A stretch of 64,000 nt of DNA from Salicibibacter cibarius (GCF_016495725.1 NZ_CP054705.1:3286001-3350000), one strand, 5' to 3'; shown: positions 26,027 through 35,156, counted from the stretch's first letter. Program-made: numbers and translations. The notes: generated from the letters alone by a model not told the origin.

Positions 26027-26560
26027 TTAAGATTCGTAAAGTGCCAAATTAAGGATGCATATAAAGAAAGCAAGCTCCGTATGGGAATAATTCTCTGCAT
26101 AATCTAAATGCATAGTTTTTTTAAATCGTGGTCTTTTGGTATATGAACTACGGATATAAGCTAACCTTGAGCCATCTTCGGAATATAAATAAGCCTCAGC
26201 TTTCCCCAATTGCATATAAGGCTTTTTCACACGCAGCTGCTTATTTTCAAAATCAATATCGAAAAAGGTAGCGTTATGTGTCAGGGTATCTGTTGCGTTC
26301 GAAGTCATTTTAATAGATCCTATTTTTTCTTTATCTGCATTTTTACTTTGGTGTTGCACAGTCCAATTTCTTTTCCAGTTTTCTTTTCTATTTTCGATTA
26401 AAGCAATAGTGATATCACTTACCTTAACCTTATAAGAATTTCTGCCAATAACGTACTTAAAAAGATTTACAGTAGCTAAATAACCCATTTTCTTGCCATC
26501 AAATAAAATTTTTTGACGAAATAAAATGGGTTGTAAAGGGCTATTTATTGTTACATCCAT
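26027..26560 (-). CDS. Tubby C-terminal-like domain protein (tentative)
   Basis: 177 residues, no signal peptide or membrane segment. AGGATATAC precedes the ATG. The sequence looks like a series of beta-strands (LFDGKKMGYLATVNLF, KIGSIKMTSNATD, AEAYLYSEDGSRLAYIRSSYTKRPRFKKT), which resembles the beta-barrel of bacterial LURP-one/tubby-like proteins. The fold assignment rests on pattern only. No neighbour gives a functional clue. Confidence 0.5.
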   Translation of the reverse strand: MDVTINSPLQPILFRQKILFDGKKMGYLATVNLFKYVIGRNSYKVKVSDITIALIENRKENWKRNWTVQHQSKNADKEKIGSIKMTSNATDTLTHNATFFDIDFENKQLRVKKPYMQLGKAEAYLYSEDGSRLAYIRSSYTKRPRFKKTMHLDYAENYSHTELAFFICILNLALYES

Positions 26561-26655
26561 GTTGTATATCCTCCGTCGTCTTTATTATGACTGAACATAA
26601 GTTGAAGCAGAGTATTCTGTTAAATGATCCGATTACGGTAACTTCCCCCCTTAAA

Positions 26656-26696
26656 AAAATAGAAAAGCAATGCACCTATGGGCAGGAACATTGCTT
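26656..26696 (-). terminator. Terminator of the 26706-27665 lipoprotein gene
   Basis: AAGCAATG (26665-26672) and CATTGCTT (26689-26696) form an 8-bp stem with a 16-base loop; on the minus strand it runs into TTCTATTTTTTT. It lies ten bases past the stop codon. Confidence 0.75.
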
Positions 26697-26705
26697 CTTG
26701 ACCGC

Positions 26706-27665
26706 TCATTCATAGCGATGGATCATAGAGATCCGCCATTCTCCGTCGATATCGGATACGAGGACATCCTCAGTAAACAAGCGCTCGTCGGACCCGGGAC
26801 GATACTGAACACGCACGATGTAATCATCATTATCTGTCGTGTGCGATAGTAAATCCGGGACTACTTCCTGAATTTCTTCCTCATACAATTCACCCATCGT
26901 AACATGCACGTCTTGAAATTGGATGTCACTATCGGATAAAAATTCTGCGTATTGATTGGCATTCATTTGCAGTTCATCATTCCGATACGTTTCGGACAAC
27001 AACTCAAAAAGTTGGTCATAATTATCATTTTCAAGTCGCTGGTAGTACTCTGCCACAAATGTTTCCGGTGTAAAAAGCTCCCCTCCCTGCGAGGCTGCTG
27101 ATTGTTCAGAAGACAACGGCGTATGGATGTAGGTGCCAAACACTTCCGGAGTTCCCGCCTGTTCAATGACTAATAAATCTTTGCGGATCACCACATCATC
27201 GCTTCCGTACTTCTCCCCTTCTCCTCCTTGATAGTGCCCTTCCAACAGAACGCTTACTATATCGGCTTCTCCTATGTCATGTTCATAAAAATAATGAACA
27301 GGAGATGTTTGCTCCTCTTCTAAAGGTTGGATATTTAAACTTTCCATCTGGAAATTCTCAAATTCTTCTAAAATATCTTGGACATCTTGTTCACCGATCC
27401 CAAGATCACTCATTCGCTCAACTTCTTCCTCGTCTCCACGATTGATCGCCTCAAAATAATGAGAGAGAAATGATTCCAACGTTTCTTCGCCGTCCACTTC
27501 GGCTTCCGCATTTCCTTCATGGTCATCCTCCGGATCTTGTGCAGGTTGTTCTCCCGAGCCGTCTTTATCGATATCATTCGAATTGGAAACATCCGGTGTA
27601 TGAAAACAAGAAACCGAGAGCAATAAAACGGTGAGTAGCAACAAGCCGTGCCACACCACCTTCAT
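26706..27665 (-). CDS. Acidic lipoprotein with two NTF2-like repeats (tentative)
   Basis: 319 residues from ATG 27665; GAGGAGAGAGGAG lies upstream. A lipoprotein signal ends in LSVSC (Cys about residue 20), followed by an acidic linker (about 22-65). Two similar halves follow, each starting with a segment of the type ESFLSHYFEAINRGDEEEVERMSD and ETFVAEYYQRLENDNYDQLFELLS; this is the pattern of small NTF2-like or SnoaL-like domains. The end (SDIDGEWRISMIHRYE) is also typical of such folds. Function unknown; attached to the outer membrane face. Confidence 0.6.
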   Translation of the reverse strand: MKVVWHGLLLLTVLLLSVSCFHTPDVSNSNDIDKDGSGEQPAQDPEDDHEGNAEAEVDGEETLESFLSHYFEAINRGDEEEVERMSDLGIGEQDVQDILEEFENFQMESLNIQPLEEEQTSPVHYFYEHDIGEADIVSVLLEGHYQGGEGEKYGSDDVVIRKDLLVIEQAGTPEVFGTYIHTPLSSEQSAASQGGELFTPETFVAEYYQRLENDNYDQLFELLSETYRNDELQMNANQYAEFLSDSDIQFQDVHVTMGELYEEEIQEVVPDLLSHTTDNDDYIVRVQYRPGSDERLFTEDVLVSDIDGEWRISMIHRYE

Positions 27666-27767
27666 AAACGACTCTCCTCTCTCCTCAGTTGCAATGGTTC
27701 GTTTTTGAAAAACAACATGGCCACCTCCATCAATATTGCACGAAGGGGACCACACGATTCACTGCGC

Positions 27768-28169
27768 TTATATATATTGATCGACAAGCTTTTGCACTTC
27801 CTCATCTTCTTCTTTCTGACGCTCATCGCGAACAAGACCGGAAATGGAACGTTTTTGAATAATAAACCGTAAATCGGCCATCAACTGGACCGTATCGATA
27901 CCGGGGTTCTTGGGGTCATCGTTCACTCTCTCTCGATAACGATCAAATTTAGTGTGATTCAAAAATTTCAATAAACAGTAGTAACAACCTCTGCGTGTTC
28001 CTAATTTTAAATATTTATTTTTGATATTTTTTTTGCATATATTACATTGGATATCCGATTTCCTTACATTGTTCAGGCGTATAGATTCAAGTAACCAAAC
28101 CGATGTTTTTTCTATGTTCCCAACATGAATGGAAAAAACCCCCTTATAGGATAGCTGAGTATGACACAA
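27768..28169 (-). CDS. Hypothetical protein with two CxxC pairs
   Basis: 133 residues from TTG 28169, supported by AGAGGT eight bases upstream. Two pairs of Cys (CNIC about residues 42-45 and CYYC about 63-66) suggest a small zinc ribbon in the middle of the chain. The C-terminal third is charged and probably helical. No known family recognised and no operon partner; the gap to the lipoprotein gene is about 100 bases. Confidence 0.45.
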   Translation of the reverse strand: MCHTQLSYKGVFSIHVGNIEKTSVWLLESIRLNNVRKSDIQCNICKKNIKNKYLKLGTRRGCYYCLLKFLNHTKFDRYRERVNDDPKNPGIDTVQLMADLRFIIQKRSISGLVRDERQKEEDEEVQKLVDQYI

Positions 28170-28284
28170 GATTTTTTACCTCTTTTAAACGTATACTAAC
28201 CTCTCGGCATTATCAAGTCTTTATTCCAAAAATAGGGACGAAAGCCTAGGGAAATCGGATGACATTCAGTATTTTTGTCTTATA

Positions 28285-28322
28285 AAATAGGAAAGCCCGC
28301 GACGGAAGATCCATCAACGGGC
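28285..28322 (-). terminator. Terminator of ohr
   Basis: A short GC stem (GCCCG 28295-28299 / CGGGC 28318-28322, extendable by wobble pairs) is followed on the minus strand by TTTCCTATTTTAT. It lies 15 bases past the ohr stop. Confidence 0.55.
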
Positions 28323-28337
28323 GCGTTTCCCATTATA

Positions 28338-28766
28338 TTATTTTGCCGTTACATTAAGCGTGACGTCGATGTTTCCTCTTGTTGCTTTCGAATAGGGGCA
28401 AAACCCATGCGCTTTTTCAACTAATTCTTCCGCTTTTGCTTGATCGACGCCTTTCACGGATACATTTAATTGTACCCCGAGCTGAAAACCGTTATCATTC
28501 GGATCTTTGAGCAAGCTCACGGCCGCTTCTGTTTCTGATTCAATCTCTTCTTTATTTTTGCTGGCCATTAAATTCAAGGCCCCATCAAAACACGCGGCAT
28601 AACCGGAAGCAAACAATTGCTCGGGGTTGGAAACCTCCGATAGTATTTCGTCACCGCTTGGATTCTTTAAGTCAACATCGATGACACCGTTATCCGATTT
28701 AACATGTCCATCTCTTCCACCGCTCGCTGTTGCTTTTGTTGTAAAAACTTTATCTGCCATGAACAT
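28338..28766 (-). CDS. ohr: Organic hydroperoxide resistance protein
   Basis: 142 residues from ATG 28766 (AAGGAGA upstream; an ATG at 28760 is also possible). OsmC/Ohr fold with the two redox Cys in ASGYAACFDGAL and HGFCPYSKATRGN and the NPEQLFASGYAACF block. It reduces organic and lipid hydroperoxides with thiols, in the cytoplasm. In Bacillus such genes are usually repressed by the thiol sensor OhrR; no ohrR is adjacent here, and I did not identify an operator. Confidence 0.9.
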   Translation of the reverse strand: MFMADKVFTTKATASGGRDGHVKSDNGVIDVDLKNPSGDEILSEVSNPEQLFASGYAACFDGALNLMASKNKEEIESETEAAVSLLKDPNDNGFQLGVQLNVSVKGVDQAKAEELVEKAHGFCPYSKATRGNIDVTLNVTAK

Positions 28767-29037
28767 CAAGTCTCCTTATCTTTTCATTTTGTTCTACTCT
28801 ATATATTAACGTTCTCGCAACGTTTTAAACCTCTGTTTTACGGAAGTCAGATTTCAAAAGCCGGAGGCAATCCAAAGTAAAGAAATCAGATGTCGGAGAA
28901 ATAACTCTCGTTTAAAGAGAAAACAGCAGTTTTGAAACGTACAACTTAAATGCTTTTGAGGATAAACCGATAGGACTTGTATTACATATCGCTTTCCCCC
29001 GAACGTGCACACCGTACACCCCTTGACTACTTCAGCG

Positions 29038-29514
29038 TCACCTTGCGTAAAACTGGCGATGGAGTTGACGGACTTGCTCCGCTAGTTCAGGAATAGGGCC
29101 GTCTATTGTGGTATCGCGAATAACATCTTGGATCGGCAGATTACGAACGCGCGATCCAGTAACCCCTATTTCATCCAACCATTGTACGAGCTGTTCAGAC
29201 GAGCTTGCATAAACGATCCGCCCTAAACCAACCCAGCCGTGGGCCGCAGCGCACATGGGGCAATGTTCGCCCGAGGTATATACTGTCGCCTCGCTTCTTT
29301 CTTCAGGTGTCATGTTCTCGGCTGCCCACCGTGCCAAAGCAAATTCCGGGTGTTGGGTAGGGTCGCCACTTGCAACGTGGTTATGGTCTTCCGCAAGTAC
29401 GCTTCCATTGGCTGAGACAAGGACTGAACCAAATGGCTCGTCACCTATCTCCAAAGCAGCTTTTGCCAGTTCGATACAACGTTGCAAATGTTTCAAATCC
29501 GAATCACTTATCAT
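29038..29514 (-). CDS. Nucleoside/guanine deaminase-like protein
   Basis: 158 residues from ATG 29514, chosen for GAGGAG ten bases upstream. Zinc deaminase of the CMP/dCMP-guanine deaminase group: HPEFALAR carries the zinc His and catalytic Glu, EHCPMCAAA the two zinc Cys, and GDEPFGSVLV the N-terminal strand. Compared with GuaD the HAE motif is HPE and the C-terminus (about 110-158) is different, so the substrate may not be guanine. No operon. The following 300 bases (29515-29815) hold nothing I can identify. Confidence 0.75.
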   Translation of the reverse strand: MISDSDLKHLQRCIELAKAALEIGDEPFGSVLVSANGSVLAEDHNHVASGDPTQHPEFALARWAAENMTPEERSEATVYTSGEHCPMCAAAHGWVGLGRIVYASSSEQLVQWLDEIGVTGSRVRNLPIQDVIRDTTIDGPIPELAEQVRQLHRQFYAR

Positions 29515-29815
29515 AATTGAATGCTCCTCATACTGTTTATTTTTTGCATCGATATTCCGGTCAAAATCCGTATTTTTCATGGGTTTGGATAAAAAACCCA
29601 GACAGTACGCAAAAATTTTATTCCATTAGCGTGCTCATTTGCTGAATACAGAAGTTAGCTTGTATAGATTTACAACCTCATTTTGGTCAAATTTGCCAAG
29701 ACACCCGTTATCATTATAAAGGCATTCAGTAAATGAAGATTATAACAATACTTATTATTACAGAATCGTTTGCGGTAGAGTGACGCCTGTAACCGAAAAG
29801 CTGATTAAAAATACC

Positions 29816-30847
29816 TTATTCAACGCCATTCTCCAAAATTGAAAAGGTGCGTTCATTGCAATCAATCTCGGCCATCGCGCCATACGGCAAAATAAACTTT
29901 GGTTCGGTATGGCCGAAATTTAAGTTGTAAAGAATCGGTAAATCGAGCAGATCATTTTCACTCATAACTTGATGAATGACTTCTTTATATTCATTGTAAT
30001 AATGCTCATCTTGCGGCTTGCCGAAAATGATCCCCTTGGCATTTTTCAAAATGCCTTGCGCAGCATAATTTCGCAACCAGCGTTTGATCATTTCCGGCTT
30101 TGTTTTTTCTTCGGATGTCTCAAAGAAAAGGATACTGTCTTCCCAATGGTTGTTATCCGGCCAGATGTCTGTTCCTTTAGCGAACTCCAGTACTTCTATA
30201 CAACCTCCGATCAAACGCCCCTGTGCAATGCCTGATCCTTGGAGCACTTCATATCCCGAATTCGGCTGCATCTTACGTCGTTGCTGCTTATTTGCTTCAT
30301 CCCATTCCAGAAACTCACTCGTCCATGTTTTCGCAGGTTGAATGTTGCCAATCCTCTCATCCGAAAAAAGCGTTCGCTGGATCATTTCCACTGTATAATG
30401 ATCCATTTCCACGTTTTCAGCAAAGTCGGTTAAAATCGCCGGACCATAAAAAGAGACAATACCCGCTTTATAGCAAAACAAATGGGGGATCGTTACATCG
30501 GAATAGCCTATAAATATTTTCGGGTTCTCGCGAATCACTTCAAAATCAATATATGGCAGTAAACGAATGCTATCATCACCACCGATATTAGTAATAATTC
30601 CCTTAATCGTCTGATCCTTAAACGCTGCCATTAGATCCTCTGCACGTGACTGCGGGTTCTCATAAACGTAATCAGAGCCTTTTAAGCTATTCGGCATAGG
30701 CACAACCTGCAGACCAAAAACATTTTCTAATCTTTTTACACCCTGATTATAGCGCCATCTAATATTTGAATCACCTGCCGCTCCCGAAGAAGGGCTTATG
30801 GTCGCGATTTTATCCCCTGATCTCAATTTTTCCGGTTTTATTAACAA
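29816..30847 (-). CDS. S66 family peptidase (MccF/LD-carboxypeptidase type), copy 1
   Basis: 343 residues from TTG 30847 with AGAAAGGTG upstream. The Ser nucleophile lies in FIGYSDVT; the other members of the triad are expected in GGCIEVLEF (Glu) and NFGHTEPKF (His). The N-terminus KPEKLRSGDKIATISPSSG is typical of the MccF-like S66 group, which cleaves amide bonds in microcin C-type toxins or murein peptides. A second copy at 48405-49436 differs by 23 residues by my count. An IS4-family element sits 20 bases upstream of the start codon: its target duplication contains the start of the ribosome site, and the native promoter is now 1.25 kb away. Confidence 0.85.
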   Translation of the reverse strand: MLIKPEKLRSGDKIATISPSSGAAGDSNIRWRYNQGVKRLENVFGLQVVPMPNSLKGSDYVYENPQSRAEDLMAAFKDQTIKGIITNIGGDDSIRLLPYIDFEVIRENPKIFIGYSDVTIPHLFCYKAGIVSFYGPAILTDFAENVEMDHYTVEMIQRTLFSDERIGNIQPAKTWTSEFLEWDEANKQQRRKMQPNSGYEVLQGSGIAQGRLIGGCIEVLEFAKGTDIWPDNNHWEDSILFFETSEEKTKPEMIKRWLRNYAAQGILKNAKGIIFGKPQDEHYYNEYKEVIHQVMSENDLLDLPILYNLNFGHTEPKFILPYGAMAEIDCNERTFSILENGVE

Positions 30848-30910
30848 CTGAAAAACACCTTTCTGGCCACGCCTGTTGATTTACCAATAAAATACAAGGA
30901 AATCTATACA

Positions 30911-30974
30911 AAGAGAGACATCCTTTCGTAGAATGTAGGTAGGAAAGCAACACTCAAGAAAGGATGTCTCTCTT
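30911..30974 (+). promoter_or_regulatory. Hairpin over the IS4 transposase start
   Basis: AAGAGAGACATCCTTTC (30911-30927) is the exact complement of GAAAGGATGTCTCTCTT (30958-30974). The right arm contains the ribosome site (GAAAGG) and the ATG at 30964. Read-through transcripts would fold and block translation. Confidence 0.7.
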
Positions 30975-32055
30975 GAATAAGTCTATCACATTCCCGAATT
31001 TGCTCCAAAACCTTTATATTGATGATGAGTTGAAGCCCTTGTTAGAAAAGGTAGGTTATATCGACACAGCACGAAAATTGGATGTGTTCACGCTCCTTCA
31101 ATATTTGACCAGTGCTTCTGTCCATGAATGGACCGGCTATCGCCAATCCGCCACGGAAGGTGGATCATACGGCTTGACGGAGGTCGATTACTCGGCTCTG
31201 TCGAAAAAAGCCAGACATGTTCCGTATACGATTTTCAAAAAGCTCTTCCATAGGGTCGTATCCATGTGCAATCGCACCACTCGTCGAGCCTTGAATTTGG
31301 ACAAAGATCTTTTGGTCATTGACTCCACGACGATTACCGTGGGGGAGGGTCGCCTTCCTTGGGCGGTTTATCATGGGAAACGTTCGGGCGTTAAGCTCCA
31401 CGTGGCTCATAAGCCTTCAACCGGTAGCCCTCTCCAAGTCGAAGAGACCGATGCCTTAAAGCATGATGGACCGGTTGGCGAACAATTGGTCAATGCCGAT
31501 GATACGCTCGTCGAAGACCGGGCCTATTTTAAGATTAAGCGTATTGATCGATTCATGGATGACGAGCAATCGTTTGTCATCCGAATGAAGGAAAATGTAG
31601 AAATCGTTCGACCTCAATCATTAAAACGCCTGCAGAAGGAAGGGTCGCGTGTGACCCGTGATATCACTTGTCAACTCGGCTCTTCCCAAGTTCGCTCCGA
31701 GAAAAGGCATCGTGTCGTGTTTTTCCATGATGACTACGGGAATGACATCCGAGTCGTCACTGATCTCACGTATGTCTCTGCGGAAAAAATTGCGGATATC
31801 TATCGCGAACGCTGGGCGGTTGAGTCCTTTTTTCGATGGATCAAACAATATTTGAATGTACCCACACTGTTTGGAACCACCCCCAATGCGGTGTTTAATC
31901 AGCTTTATGCAGCCCTCATTGCATACGTGCTTTTACGTTGGTTATACCAACGGACGGCGAAAATGCATGTATTCAAGCGTTTGTCATTTATTACGTTTAC
32001 CAGACACCTTCTTGCTCAAAATTTGCCGGTGGATTGGCTTCAGAAATGGCTGTAA
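30964..32055 (+). CDS. IS4-family transposase
   Basis: 363 residues. DDE catalytic core: Asp in LLVIDSTTITVG, Asp in TLVEDRAYFKIKR and Glu in the IS4 signature YRERWAVESFFRWIK, which fits Y-(2)-R-(3)-E-(6)-K exactly. N-terminal region (about 1-100) is the DNA-binding part. Frame complete from ATG to stop, 65 bases before the right end of the element. GAAAGG is the ribosome site, inside a hairpin arm. Confidence 0.92.
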   Translation: MSLLNKSITFPNLLQNLYIDDELKPLLEKVGYIDTARKLDVFTLLQYLTSASVHEWTGYRQSATEGGSYGLTEVDYSALSKKARHVPYTIFKKLFHRVVSMCNRTTRRALNLDKDLLVIDSTTITVGEGRLPWAVYHGKRSGVKLHVAHKPSTGSPLQVEETDALKHDGPVGEQLVNADDTLVEDRAYFKIKRIDRFMDDEQSFVIRMKENVEIVRPQSLKRLQKEGSRVTRDITCQLGSSQVRSEKRHRVVFFHDDYGNDIRVVTDLTYVSAEKIADIYRERWAVESFFRWIKQYLNVPTLFGTTPNAVFNQLYAALIAYVLLRWLYQRTAKMHVFKRLSFITFTRHLLAQNLPVDWLQKWL

Positions 32056-32187
32056 TGTTGGAACAGTGGAAACGAATGTATGGGTTAGGTGTGTCATATT
32101 ATGGATAATCAACAGGCGTGCTTTCTGGCATAACTTTAATGCTCATTTTCATTCAATTAAAACGTCTTTTTCCGGAATAACTGTACT

Positions 32188-32590
32188 TTACTCGATTACT
32201 TCGATAGCTTTTACCTTTCTACGAAAATAGATAAACATTCCAATCCATAAAACAGCTGAAATACCCGTCATAACAGCCGAAAGTATCGTCGTGTTTCCAT
32301 CGCTGTCTACATGAAAGCCAAACATAAAAAAGGAACGGATATGCCAAGAAACAAATAGTACGTAAAAAACCTAAATTCCTTCATCTTTTTTGCATTTAAC
32401 TTTAACAGCGTATGCCTTTTAAACAATTGAATGCCTACAATAATTAAAACAATGCCAATCACTATTTCGGTAATAGATATAGCATTTATTTCTCCCTTAT
32501 TATAGGGCGAGAAAACTCTAAGAGACCAAGAAGAACCATAGCCAGATATAAGCGAAATTTTATATTCTCCTCGAGCGTATATCCATCATC
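32188..32590 (-). pseudogene. Frameshifted membrane protein gene
   Basis: Read on the minus strand, two frames continue one another: GYGSSWSLRVFSPYNKGEINAISITE with a first helix (IVIGIVLIIVGIQLF), a second helix (YYLFLGISVPFLCLAF), then after a stop the other frame with VDSDGNTTILSAVMTGISA and a third helix ending IYFRRKVKAIEVIE. One indel and a missing start explain the break. Family not recognised; the layout is that of a small three- or four-helix protein. It lies directly beyond the IS4 element. Confidence 0.5.
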
Positions 32591-32649
32591 TTGAACCTGT
32601 TCCAAGTTAATCCCCTTTTCCTATTCCATTAGCGCGCCTGATTGTTTAA

Positions 32650-33561
32650 CTAAGAGAATAAGCCACATCCATTAATTATTTCATCAGTTGAAGCCAAAGT
32701 TGCTTCGAAAATCGTCTTATTATGCTTTTTCATATAGGACTGAACAGCCTTATAACCAACTGCATACCCAGCACAGAAAGGAAGGCCAACAGGTTGGTAC
32801 CCTTCTTGTTCAGCAACTTCATCACCAAACATATAGCTGCTCACTTCCGCAAATCCTTTTACATCAAGGGCTTCATCAATAACATCGGTTGAATACTCCA
32901 ATTCCTCTTTATCCATGCTGGTAACCCAAGGTCCTATTTGCTCTTCTCCGTATAATTCTTTTGCAAATGATTCAGCCAGACCTTCTATGACGAGATAATC
33001 ACCTACTGTTACATTTCCATGATCCCAATCAAAATAAGAAAAACGGATATTGTGATTAAATTCATGAGCTATAACCGCCGGGATTTTCGGCAAATTATAC
33101 TCATTCGGATATATATTTACCGTGATAAATCCAGGTATTCCCCCAAACCCTGTATAACCTTTCTGCAGTTTTAGTTTTTCAGGATCGGAAACATATAATC
33201 CAAATTTCACTTCCTCTGCATTTATCTTCAGCCCTGCACCATTGGCTTCATCTATGCAGTTTTTAATCGTGTTTTCAGCAACTGTATAAGCATTATTGGC
33301 TTTTAGAATAGACAATCCCTCTCTAATACTTTTATCATCAGAAACATCAGCAAAGCCAAGCATTTTTGAAGCTATTACAACGTCATAGCCATTTTGTTCT
33401 TTTGCTTTTAGGGGAACGTTAATTAAATCCCACATTAGCTTAAATGGCTTCATCATTTCATAACGGAAGTAATCTTTTCGCTTTTCCAAATCCTGAATTT
33501 CAAGCAATTCATCATATTGATTTAATGTATCTACAACTTTGTACGTATTCAATTTGATCAA
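32650..33561 (-). CDS. DUF2268 zinc metalloprotease-like protein
   Basis: 303 residues. The zinc motif HEFNH lies in VIAHEFNHNIRF (about residue 165), followed by the third ligand candidate in IEGLAESFAKELYGE; this is the DUF2268 (YjaZ-like) arrangement. The C-terminal part YAVGYKAVQSYMKKHNKTIFEAT is also typical. Cytosolic, no signal peptide. The start is uncertain: TTG 33561 follows AAAAAGAG directly, whereas TTG 33552 has better spacing. Function unknown; stress-linked peptidase activity is assumed from the fold. Confidence 0.8.
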   Translation of the reverse strand: MIKLNTYKVVDTLNQYDELLEIQDLEKRKDYFRYEMMKPFKLMWDLINVPLKAKEQNGYDVVIASKMLGFADVSDDKSIREGLSILKANNAYTVAENTIKNCIDEANGAGLKINAEEVKFGLYVSDPEKLKLQKGYTGFGGIPGFITVNIYPNEYNLPKIPAVIAHEFNHNIRFSYFDWDHGNVTVGDYLVIEGLAESFAKELYGEEQIGPWVTSMDKEELEYSTDVIDEALDVKGFAEVSSYMFGDEVAEQEGYQPVGLPFCAGYAVGYKAVQSYMKKHNKTIFEATLASTDEIINGCGLFS

Positions 33562-33602
33562 CTCTTTTTTTATAAATTACCTTCGGTTATTAGGCTACAG
33601 CT

Positions 33603-33686
33603 TTACGTAACGATAAGGTCAAATATAAAATGATTCTTGTTCAACATAATGGCCTGATCGATATAATCTAATATTACTTTGACCAT
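33603..33686 (-). CDS. Possible 27-residue peptide upstream of the DUF2268 gene
   Basis: A short frame (ATG 33686, AAAGGGG six bases upstream) of 27 codons ends 41 bases before the DUF2268 gene. The ribosome site is good but the peptide has no recognisable feature; it could be a leader peptide or chance. The rest of 33562-33813 shows nothing further. Confidence 0.2.
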   Translation of the reverse strand: MVKVILDYIDQAIMLNKNHFIFDLIVT

Positions 33687-33813
33687 ATAATACCCCTTTA
33701 GACACTCAAATCCAAGGGGGATGAAGTTTCACAACTTTTTTATTCGCGGGAATCTTCGTCTTCAGATTTCGCCGGTTCAACCTGAGGGTCACCCACGACC
33801 CGATTAACTCATT

Positions 33814-33844
33814 AGAGGCCGAACGTCCGTGACGTTCGGCCTCT
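33814..33844 (-). terminator. Hairpin after rodA
   Basis: A perfect long stem (AGAGGCCGAACGT / ACGTTCGGCCTCT) with a 5-base loop lies 36 bases past the rodA stop. The T run on the minus side is poor, while the plus side has CTCTTTATT; it may act for both directions. Confidence 0.6.
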
Positions 33845-33879
33845 TTATTGCGGCGCATCCCGGGCGCCGTCCTCTATTC

Positions 33880-35040
33880 TTATTTTTCCTCAAACAAATA
33901 CGATTTCGAATGATACCGAACGCCGAGAACGAGGCCAAGCGCAAGCAATGAGCTTAACAGCGAGCTTCCCCCGTAACTTATTAGTGGCAATGTAAATCCG
34001 GTCACCGGCAACAAGCCAATGTTCATGCCAATGTTTTGGAATACTTGGTACGTAAAAAGGGCAATGACCCCTGCACATAAATACGTGCCAAAGCTATGAT
34101 GGCTACGGATTGCTGTCATCATAATCTGATAGAACAAAATAAAGTAAAGGGTGATCACAATCGCGGTTCCGATAAAGCCCGTCTCCATCCCAATAACGGC
34201 AAAAATTAAATCAGTATGGGCCTCGGGAAAATAGACATTGTGCTCGGAACTTCCGGTCAAGCCGCCCGATCCGATCGCGGTCATCGCTTGTGCTACTTGG
34301 AAACCATCATCCGAGTATTCCAGCGGCTGTAGCCATCCGTGAAAACGATTGGCTTGATAGTCTGCCATATGGTCAAACAAGAACCGTTGCACAAGCTCCG
34401 GAAAACGAAAATAAGCAACGATAAATGCGCCAAACAACAACGCGGGAATGCCATATAAAACGGAGAGCAACTTGTAGGAAATCCCGGAAACTAAGGTTAA
34501 TCCGATGGCGATCGCGAACATCATCATGATCATCCCCGTGTCCGGCTGAAAATATAATAAAATAATCGGCGGGAGAATAACAGCTCCCATTTTCGCAAGT
34601 AACCATATATCCGACCGGAACTCTTTAGGCGTGAACATGTTGTTATGCCGATAAATAACCGAACTGAGGGTAATAATGACAAACACTTTCATAAACTCCG
34701 ACGGTTGAATGTTAACCGGGCCTACGTTAAACCACCTTGTTGCCCCCTCTGTTTCCGGAGCTATACTGTCAGGCGCAAGCAGCAACACGACTAACATAAA
34801 TAACCCAAAACCGTAAAAAATCCAATGCAAATTCAAATAATACTCAAAATCAAAGTGTAAAATGACAAATGCTATAAGAAATGCGACGATATAAAATATG
34901 ATTTGCATAATGACAAAATTTGTATCATATTGCTCCTGCTGTTGAGCCAAATAGACATAAAAACAACTCACGACAGCAAAAATGAACAGTACGAACATCA
35001 TATTGATATCGTATTGCTTTTCGTTATTGTATGGTTTCAC
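33880..35040 (-). CDS. rodA: Peptidoglycan glycosyltransferase RodA (SEDS family)
   Basis: 386 residues, ten membrane helices, SEDS family. GATRWFNVGPVNIQPSEFMKVF (about 105-126) and FPEAHTDLIFAVIGMETGF (about 285-303), with the catalytic-loop Asp, are the family marks; the end GLLPVTGFTLPLISYGGSS is also conserved. The N-terminus and the GPVNIQPSEF form fit RodA better than FtsW or SpoVE, but the distinction by eye is not absolute. It polymerises lipid II for cell-wall elongation together with a class B penicillin-binding protein. GTG start with GGGGATGA upstream. Confidence 0.82.
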   Translation of the reverse strand: MKPYNNEKQYDINMMFVLFIFAVVSCFYVYLAQQQEQYDTNFVIMQIIFYIVAFLIAFVILHFDFEYYLNLHWIFYGFGLFMLVVLLLAPDSIAPETEGATRWFNVGPVNIQPSEFMKVFVIITLSSVIYRHNNMFTPKEFRSDIWLLAKMGAVILPPIILLYFQPDTGMIMMMFAIAIGLTLVSGISYKLLSVLYGIPALLFGAFIVAYFRFPELVQRFLFDHMADYQANRFHGWLQPLEYSDDGFQVAQAMTAIGSGGLTGSSEHNVYFPEAHTDLIFAVIGMETGFIGTAIVITLYFILFYQIMMTAIRSHHSFGTYLCAGVIALFTYQVFQNIGMNIGLLPVTGFTLPLISYGGSSLLSSLLALGLVLGVRYHSKSYLFEEK

Positions 35041-35116
35041 GTCTTCATCCCCTGTTTATCTTTCAATTCTGTTCCAATCATACATCAATTTCTTACAATC
35101 GTACATGAACAAATAA

Positions 35117-35146
35117 AGAAAAAACCGACCACTGTATGTAGCCGAT
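35117..35146 (-). terminator. Terminator of the deacetylase gene
   Basis: On the minus strand ATCGGCTAC and GTGGTCGGT (with G-T pairs) form a 9-bp stem followed by TTTTTTC, 11 bases past the stop codon. Confidence 0.7.
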
Positions 35147-35156
35147 CTTCATGCTT

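Larger units (their letters stand above)
30868..32120 (+). mobile_element. Complete IS4-family insertion sequence
   Basis: The 1,253-bp element has 14-base perfect inverted ends (CACGCCTGTTGATT at 30868-30881 and its complement at 32107-32120). The nine bases CTTTCTGGC are present on both sides (30859-30867 and 32121-32129) as target duplication. The second S66 locus shows the uninterrupted arrangement (about 49441-49480), which confirms the insertion point. One gene, rightward. Intact ends and frame suggest a recent, perhaps still mobile, insertion. Confidence 0.95.

Noticed and set aside
31856-32230. Rightward 124-residue frame at the end of the IS4 element
   Set aside because: It overlaps the transposase in another frame and crosses the IS end.
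32121-32650. An intact gene right of the IS4 element
   Set aside because: Two frames must be joined to read the protein, and there is no start; it is listed as a pseudogene.
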